From NCBI GenBank assembly GCA_027488935.1, contig JAIYAP010000040.1:1-64000 (forward strand): a DNA stretch of 64,000 nt, given 5' to 3'. Below are positions 58,951 to 64,000 of the stretch, one piece after another; within the stretch, counting starts at the first letter, position 1, and every line of letters starts with the position of its first letter. The notes beneath the pieces were generated by a model that had not been told where the DNA came from, ran no database searches, and worked only from the letters and a program-made list of their open reading frames with translations. This stretch comes from Saprospiraceae bacterium (GTDB lineage: Bacteria; Bacteroidota; Bacteroidia; Chitinophagales; Saprospiraceae). The translations under genes were made by a program, and so were the position numbers.

Positions 58951-60135
58951 ATGAAACTCAAAATCTTACTTGGACTACTACTTGCTTACAACTTGACATT
59001 TGGGCAAATTCACCAAATTACAAGACTTGACGGAAGCAAAATTTCTGCTGTTGAAATTGACAAAACGGTACAACTTTTAATGGATAAAGCAAATGTTCAA
59101 GGGTTGAGTCTGTCCATACTTAATAAAAACCAACAGGCATATATAAAAACTTATGGGTTTAAAAACCTATATAAAAACGAGTATTTGGACACATCAACAG
59201 TTTTGTATGCAGCATCATTTAGCAAGGCCGTTTTTGGTTACTTAACGATGAAATTGGCACAAGAAAAAATAATTGATTTAGACAAGCCTCTTTACAAATA
59301 TCTGAGTAAACCAATTCCAGAATATGAATACTTCTCAGACCTAAAATCTGACGACAGATGGAAATTAATGACGGCCAGAATGTGTTTAAGCCATACAACA
59401 GGACTTCCAAATGTTAGGTGGTTTCATCCAACAACGGGCGTTCAAGACACACTTGGCGTAATGAAAATATATTTTACACCAGGAAAAAAATACGCTTATT
59501 CGGGAGAAGGTATCAAACTTTTGCAATTAGTTGTAGAAGAAATAACAAAGAAAAATGTTGAAGCATTAGCCATTGAAAAAGTGTTTAAACCAATTGGAAT
59601 GACAAGAACAGGTTATATATGGTATGAAAAATTTGATGATAATTATGCGATAGGACACTTAGCAGACAATACACTCAACCCAAAGAAAAAGCGAACAACT
59701 CCTGTTGCAGGTGGTTCCTTGGTTACTACGATCTCAGACTATACAAGGTTTATTGAATATGTAATGCAACAAAAAGGGCTGGATAAAAAAGTGTTCAAAG
59801 AAATGATTACACCTCAAATTGAAATCCATTCAAAAACACAATTCCCGGTAATTACAGATGAAACGACAACTGAAAATAAAGCAATAAATCTATCTTATGG
59901 ACTTGGTTGGGGGCTTTTGAGATGCAAATATGGTAGAGCTTTTTTTAAAGAAGGACACGATGACGCCTGGAGAAATTATAATATAAATTTTATAGATAAA
60001 GGAATTTCAATAATCATTATAACAAACAGTGCTAATGGAGAATTTATTTTTAAAGAACTATTAGAAACATTAATTGGAGATACCTGTACACCTTGGAAGT
60101 GGGAAGAATATTTTCCGATTGACTACAAGAAATAA
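58951..60135 (+). CDS. Exported serine hydrolase (beta-lactamase fold)
   Basis: A 394-residue protein with a signal peptide ending TFGQ and a class C beta-lactamase-type domain: SxxK in AASFSKAVFGYLTMK, YSG in KYAYSGEGIKLLQLVVEE, and GHDDAW in place of the KTG/HxG box. It is typical of esterases or peptidases of this fold. It is distinct from the hydrolase at 39414, having no DUF3887-like domain. Confidence 0.88.
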   Translation: MKLKILLGLLLAYNLTFGQIHQITRLDGSKISAVEIDKTVQLLMDKANVQGLSLSILNKNQQAYIKTYGFKNLYKNEYLDTSTVLYAASFSKAVFGYLTMKLAQEKIIDLDKPLYKYLSKPIPEYEYFSDLKSDDRWKLMTARMCLSHTTGLPNVRWFHPTTGVQDTLGVMKIYFTPGKKYAYSGEGIKLLQLVVEEITKKNVEALAIEKVFKPIGMTRTGYIWYEKFDDNYAIGHLADNTLNPKKKRTTPVAGGSLVTTISDYTRFIEYVMQQKGLDKKVFKEMITPQIEIHSKTQFPVITDETTTENKAINLSYGLGWGLLRCKYGRAFFKEGHDDAWRNYNINFIDKGISIIIITNSANGEFIFKELLETLIGDTCTPWKWEEYFPIDYKK

Positions 60136-60148
60136 CGGGCACAAATGC

Positions 60149-60162
60149 CAAACACGTGTTTG
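60149..60162. terminator. Perfect palindrome between convergent genes
   Basis: CAAACACGTGTTTG lies within TGCCAAACACGTGTTTGTCA. It sits between the convergent hydrolase and aminopeptidase genes. The left part also resembles the reverse complement of the repeat A arm (TGCCAAACCGATGTTA), so it may be a remnant of such a site. Confidence 0.4.
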
Positions 60163-60217
60163 TCAAATGGCCTCAACCATAAATTTGTCTGGTAGAACAA
60201 GGTAGAATTCCCTACGC

Positions 60218-61315
60218 CTACAAAAACTTCCCTTTTTCGTAAATTTTCGCCCCATCGGCCCATATTTCGCCCGATTGCGTCATGTCCGTAATCATGTCCC
60301 AGTGCACGCCCGATTCATTTTTACCGCCCGTTTGCGGATAACTTTGGCCAATTGCCATGTGAATCGTACCGCCAATTTTTTCATCAAACAGGATATTTTT
60401 TGTCATCCGATTGATATCATAATTGGTACCGATGGCGGCTTCTCCAAAGCGGCGGGTGCCAGGGAGGGAAAAAATATAGTCCAAAAATTCTTTGCCACGC
60501 TGGGCATCCCAACGTTCAATCAACCCATCTTTTACCCATAAAGTAACCCCTTCTACCTCCGCGCCCTGATAAATACATGGCAGGGAAAAGAATACCACCC
60601 CATTTACACTGTCTTCCACAGGACTGGTGTACACTTCCCCGGATGGCATGTTGGTTTGTCCATCGGAGTTCATCCAAATACGGCCTTCGGTAGAAAAACT
60701 AATATCGGTACCAGCGCTTATGTAACGTACGTGTTTGCAAGCATTGAGGTGATCTACAATATGTTGCTGCCTGGCGCGTACTTCCAACCAACTGGCAATG
60801 GGGTCGGCATCATACAACTTGCAAGCATTGTACACAAAATGCTCATAATCACTGAGCGACATCCCTGCTTCTTGTGCGGCAGCATCGGTTGGGTACTGGC
60901 ATAGGTTGCGGCGCAAGGCACGGGTGGCTGTGCGTTCGAAGTACATTTTATTGACCGGAGCCAGGGCTTCACTGCGTATTTTGGATTGTTCCATGTTTGC
61001 ACCACTGCCTTCCCGCAAATTATAGGGTGCCCGAATGGCCAAATAACAATCAAACGACTCCATCCCAACCTGCATGAGGGTTGGCAAGGTTCTCAAAGCG
61101 TCATCGCTGGCGTTTTCAAAAAACAAACGATCGCGCTCGCGAAAAGCCAAATCACATTCCACCAGCGCGGCACCGGCTGCATAAGCCTCGCGGTACACTT
61201 CGCGCACGAGCGGTTCGGCCAGCATGGTGCTGCTGATGTACACTTTGTCGCCCGGTTTTACTTCCATGCAATATTGGGTGAGCAAACGGGCGTATTTATT
61301 TAGTATTTTTTGCAT
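60218..61315 (-). CDS. M29-family aminopeptidase
   Basis: A 365-residue metallo-aminopeptidase of the AmpS/PepS type. Metal and catalytic segments: GEVYTSPVEDSVNG, YQGAEVEGVTLWV, FGEAAIGTNYDIN, GGTIHMAIGQSYPQTGG and SGVHWDMITDM. The start ATG 61315 overlaps the end of the aminotransferase gene by 16 bases, so the two are translationally coupled. It is cytoplasmic and removes N-terminal residues with bound divalent metal. Confidence 0.92.
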   Translation of the reverse strand: MQKILNKYARLLTQYCMEVKPGDKVYISSTMLAEPLVREVYREAYAAGAALVECDLAFRERDRLFFENASDDALRTLPTLMQVGMESFDCYLAIRAPYNLREGSGANMEQSKIRSEALAPVNKMYFERTATRALRRNLCQYPTDAAAQEAGMSLSDYEHFVYNACKLYDADPIASWLEVRARQQHIVDHLNACKHVRYISAGTDISFSTEGRIWMNSDGQTNMPSGEVYTSPVEDSVNGVVFFSLPCIYQGAEVEGVTLWVKDGLIERWDAQRGKEFLDYIFSLPGTRRFGEAAIGTNYDINRMTKNILFDEKIGGTIHMAIGQSYPQTGGKNESGVHWDMITDMTQSGEIWADGAKIYEKGKFL

Positions 61316-62472
61316 ATTTCGATAAAGTCTTCGATATCCTGAACGTTGTTGTAATAATGCGGGCTGATGCGCAGCGCCCAAGGTACATTTTTGCGCGCAA
61401 AGTCAATTTGTCCTGCTTGTAAGTTCGAAATACGGCAATTCACCTTATTTTCTTGCAAATAAGCCATAATGTTTGCCGGATCCCATTTTTTATGATAAAC
61501 CGTAACAATGCCACACAGGTGGTCGCCTTGATCCAGCACTTGTACGCCATCCAATTCGGCAATCAGGTGTCGGGTATAACCGGCCAAATCCCCTACGCGT
61601 TGTTCAATCAAGGCCATATTCATTCGAACGGCATATTCAATGGCCACTTTGCTACCCAACAAGAGGGCAGGTGATATTTCAAAATATTCAAACCGGCGGG
61701 CATCGGGCACGGGTTCATACTGGTCGGGTGCCGTCCAGGTCGCGCCATGCATATCGGGCAACATTAATTCCAAACCAGCCTGCAATACCCTGTCGGATAC
61801 ATACAAAAAGCCAACGCCCCGCGGCCCACGCATATATTTTCGCATGGTTGCCGACAAAAAGTCGCAGCCAATCGCTTCTACATCGAGGGCGATTTGTCCG
61901 AACGACTGGCAGGCATCGACCAGGTACCAAACGTTTTCTTCGCGGCAAACTTTCCCGATTGCGGCGATATTTTGCACCAAGCCGCTGTTGGTAGGCACAT
62001 GTGTTACGGCTACCAGGGCCGGGTGGTGTGCCCGAATCAGGGTTTCCATATCGGATGGATCGACACCGCCTTCTGGCAAATCGCGTGCGCGCATCACCCG
62101 AACGCCAAACCGTTTTTCGAGCGCCATAAACGCAATCTGGTTGGAACAGTAATCGTTGTCGGTGGTCAAAATCAAATCGCCTGCACGGAAAGGAATGGCG
62201 CTCAATGCTTTATTATAAGCGTCGGTAGCGCTGTTGGCATAGGCAATATTGCGGGGTTGGGCGTTGATAAACTTTGCCAGGACGGTATAAAATGCGGCAA
62301 TAGCCTCTGCATTTTGATCGGCGGCTTCATAGCCCCCCACCTGCGCTTCCAGGCTCAAATAATCCTGGATGGTCTGGAGTACAATGGTAGGCGGGATGCT
62401 GGCGCCCGCGTTGTTTAAATGGATCAGCTCCGTACAAGACGGCGTGTCAGCGCGTACAGTTCCGAGGTGCAT
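61300..62472 (-). CDS. Class V aminotransferase-fold PLP enzyme
   Basis: A 390-residue PLP enzyme of the cysteine desulfurase/isopenicillin-N-epimerase-like group: HLNNAGASIPP, the PLP Asp in YLVDACQSFGQ and the Schiff-base Lys in SATMRKYMRGPRGVGFLYV. No cysteine-desulfurase active Cys loop is evident, so sulfur transfer is not assured. It precedes the M29 gene on the same transcript, which may link it to amino-acid or peptide breakdown. Confidence 0.88.
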   Translation of the reverse strand: MHLGTVRADTPSCTELIHLNNAGASIPPTIVLQTIQDYLSLEAQVGGYEAADQNAEAIAAFYTVLAKFINAQPRNIAYANSATDAYNKALSAIPFRAGDLILTTDNDYCSNQIAFMALEKRFGVRVMRARDLPEGGVDPSDMETLIRAHHPALVAVTHVPTNSGLVQNIAAIGKVCREENVWYLVDACQSFGQIALDVEAIGCDFLSATMRKYMRGPRGVGFLYVSDRVLQAGLELMLPDMHGATWTAPDQYEPVPDARRFEYFEISPALLLGSKVAIEYAVRMNMALIEQRVGDLAGYTRHLIAELDGVQVLDQGDHLCGIVTVYHKKWDPANIMAYLQENKVNCRISNLQAGQIDFARKNVPWALRISPHYYNNVQDIEDFIEICKKY

Positions 62473-62515
62473 ACGTGATTCCTTATTTTATGATTAAGAT
62501 TGGTTTATGTTAAAC

Positions 62516-63853
62516 TTATGAAGCAAAACCCGCAGGTTTTTTTGACAAATTTTGAAGTATTTCGGCGCGTTGATGAACCAATTCGGCAAAAATGGCCGGT
62601 GCCCGAACGGCAAGTTTCCCGGCGGCCTGTCGTGCGCGAAAACGTTGCAGTACATCCCAAAAACGCGTACAAAACAAGCCTAAACCCACAAAAAAACCCA
62701 CCGCCAACAAACCCGTTACCCAATCCCCTGTTTGGGATGTGGTAATTCGGAACAACAGCCAGAATGCCAAGGGAAAGGTAAATAAACCTGCCAATATTTT
62801 TACATTGGAATCATAGCCAATGTATAAGCGCAGCCTTTTTGCCAGCAACCAAGGCAAAAAACAGGGCAAAAACCAGAATAAAATACCCAGGATAAAAAAT
62901 GGAAATCCCAGCGCAAGCCGCAAACCATCGGTGGCTAGTTGCATCCCTGCCTGGGGGGCAATAAATGCCGATACGCCTTCGTCCGATACCGCATGTTCCT
63001 GAAGGCCATCGAAATAACGGTGCACGGCAATTGCCAGTTCCGGATCCTCCAGACAATGTTGTGCAAGCGCCTGACTGCGTTCAAATTGCGCTTGTTGGGG
63101 CAATGCATGGGTGTTTTGCAACAGGGTTTCCAGTCGCCCCAACAACTGTTCACCGGCCTCATCGCGGCTGTGAATACTGAGGGTTTTGAGGCATTGTTCT
63201 AGGTGCAGGGTTAGGTCGGCAATGGCTTTTTCCGAATCCTGTTCCCAGGCAGCACGCCAATCGCGCAAGTATACGGAGGCGCCCGCCTGTACCACGAGTG
63301 CACTCCTAAAATGGTTGGGCTGACTATAAGAAAGGCCAACTGGGATAATTTTCAGGTCTTTTTGCCAGTTATTGCGGGCTTCGGTGCCAAATGCAATGCG
63401 GGCAGTGCCGGTTTTTAGCGGACGGACAAAGCGATTCATCCAGCTATAGCCTTCCGGCGCGATGAATAACACCCCATTTTGCTCGAGATGCCGGTAGGAT
63501 TGTTCAAAATAAACATCATTGTTGCGCTGCGCGCCTTCCGGCACATCCTCTTTCCGTTTGATCGGGATGCAAAATAGACGGGTCAAGATCCAATTGCTTA
63601 CAGGGTTTTTAAACAGCCCGTAATTGGCGAGAAAAAACATTTCCTGCCGAATTTCAATACCCACATTCAGCACATCTGTAAGTGTACTTGGGTGATTACT
63701 AACGACAATTGCGGGGCCATCGAAACGAAAATGCGCGCGCCCGAGTACCAGGCGCGCCCGGTAATACACCCGAATACCTGCCCAGGCGATGCCCCTAAGA
63801 CACAAATAGATCAAGCGCAAAAAAGGATGCAGGCGGATGTTTCTATACGTCAC
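62516..63853 (-). CDS. PlsC-type 1-acyl-glycerol-phosphate acyltransferase-family protein
   Basis: A 445-residue protein. Residues about 40-200 are the acyltransferase domain, with VSNHPSTLTDVLN (an H-x5-D form often seen in Bacteroidota), FFLANYGLFKN and IAPEGYSWMN in place of the FPEGTR block. The C-terminal half has three to four hydrophobic helices (about 310-400). It probably acylates lysophospholipids or a related lipid. It reads toward the aminotransferase gene, 43 bases away. Confidence 0.88.
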   Translation of the reverse strand: MTYRNIRLHPFLRLIYLCLRGIAWAGIRVYYRARLVLGRAHFRFDGPAIVVSNHPSTLTDVLNVGIEIRQEMFFLANYGLFKNPVSNWILTRLFCIPIKRKEDVPEGAQRNNDVYFEQSYRHLEQNGVLFIAPEGYSWMNRFVRPLKTGTARIAFGTEARNNWQKDLKIIPVGLSYSQPNHFRSALVVQAGASVYLRDWRAAWEQDSEKAIADLTLHLEQCLKTLSIHSRDEAGEQLLGRLETLLQNTHALPQQAQFERSQALAQHCLEDPELAIAVHRYFDGLQEHAVSDEGVSAFIAPQAGMQLATDGLRLALGFPFFILGILFWFLPCFLPWLLAKRLRLYIGYDSNVKILAGLFTFPLAFWLLFRITTSQTGDWVTGLLAVGFFVGLGLFCTRFWDVLQRFRARQAAGKLAVRAPAIFAELVHQRAEILQNLSKKPAGFAS

Positions 63854-64000
63854 GGATAGATCAATTGGATACTTTAGGAAGAAATCGACTTGTTTGAACG
63901 TTCGCGATCGGCCGCGAGCCAGGGCGAAGGTAATTGTTTATTTTGCTCCTATAAAAGCCCCCGTTTTGCGGCGGCAAATAATCGCCCATTTTTTTGCTTG
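63854..64000. other. Right edge of the window, upstream of the acyltransferase gene
   Basis: 147 bases with no supported gene. CGCGATCGGCCGCGAG near 63904 is a GC-rich near-palindrome. I could not define a minus-strand -7 box with confidence. Confidence 0.4.

Noticed and set aside
1..64000. CRISPR arrays, rRNA, tRNA, transposases and integrases
   Set aside because: No regularly spaced repeats, no tRNA cloverleaf or rRNA segment that I could recognise, and no DDE or tyrosine/serine recombinase motif in any frame examined.

Overview
The window is Bacteroidota DNA, most likely from a gliding or filamentous Saprospiria/Chitinophagia-type organism. The evidence is type IX secretion C-terminal tails on three secreted proteins, SprB-type repeats, many Cys-lipoproteins and XXXAQ-type signal peptides, promoters of the TTG-N19/20-TAnnTTTG class, and little Shine-Dalgarno signal. 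I see no rRNA, tRNA, CRISPR array, transposase or integrase.

Positions 1-53,812 form an accessory-gene region read almost entirely on the + strand (only two minus-strand genes). It is a string of small, functionally unrelated units: amidohydrolase, OmpA, cupin, an AraC-controlled catabolic operon (5355-10366), Crp/Fnr-controlled oxidoreductase modules (10544-13715, 14184-16228, 49883-53812), NADAR, a two-component system, TfoX-N, DJ-1/AraC/VOC, a DUF418 protein, a peptidyl-arginine deiminase, LOG, Fic, acyltransferases, SnoaL proteins and several exported hydrolases. Between them lie gene remnants (cupin, SDR, VOC, AraC and Fic fragments), dispersed repeats and imperfect palindromes with integron attC-like architecture. 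This looks like a cassette region without a visible integrase, or a zone reshuffled by repeat-mediated recombination.

Positions 53,942-63,853 are more conventional chromosome. A very large T9SS-exported thioredoxin/SprB-repeat adhesin, an M29 aminopeptidase, a class V aminotransferase and a PlsC-type acyltransferase lie on the minus strand, and two exported hydrolases on the + strand.

The strongest new signal is regulatory. Seven promoters carry a Crp/Fnr-like dyad (TTGAT-N4-ATCAA and variants, or TTAAC-N4-GTTAA) centred exactly 29.5 bp upstream of the first base of the -7 box, i.e. near -42. Three of them lie directly downstream of a Crp/Fnr-family regulator gene and upstream of its probable target operon. 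AraC-linked promoters show a different shared element in a similar place. A second, operator-free promoter class (TTG-N20-TATCTTTR) recurs at least six times, several times at the edge of a new gene unit. One Fnr-type promoter has been copied, together with the tail of its upstream gene, in front of an unrelated deiminase gene. The window therefore looks like a region where small regulator-operator-enzyme modules are exchanged and recombined.
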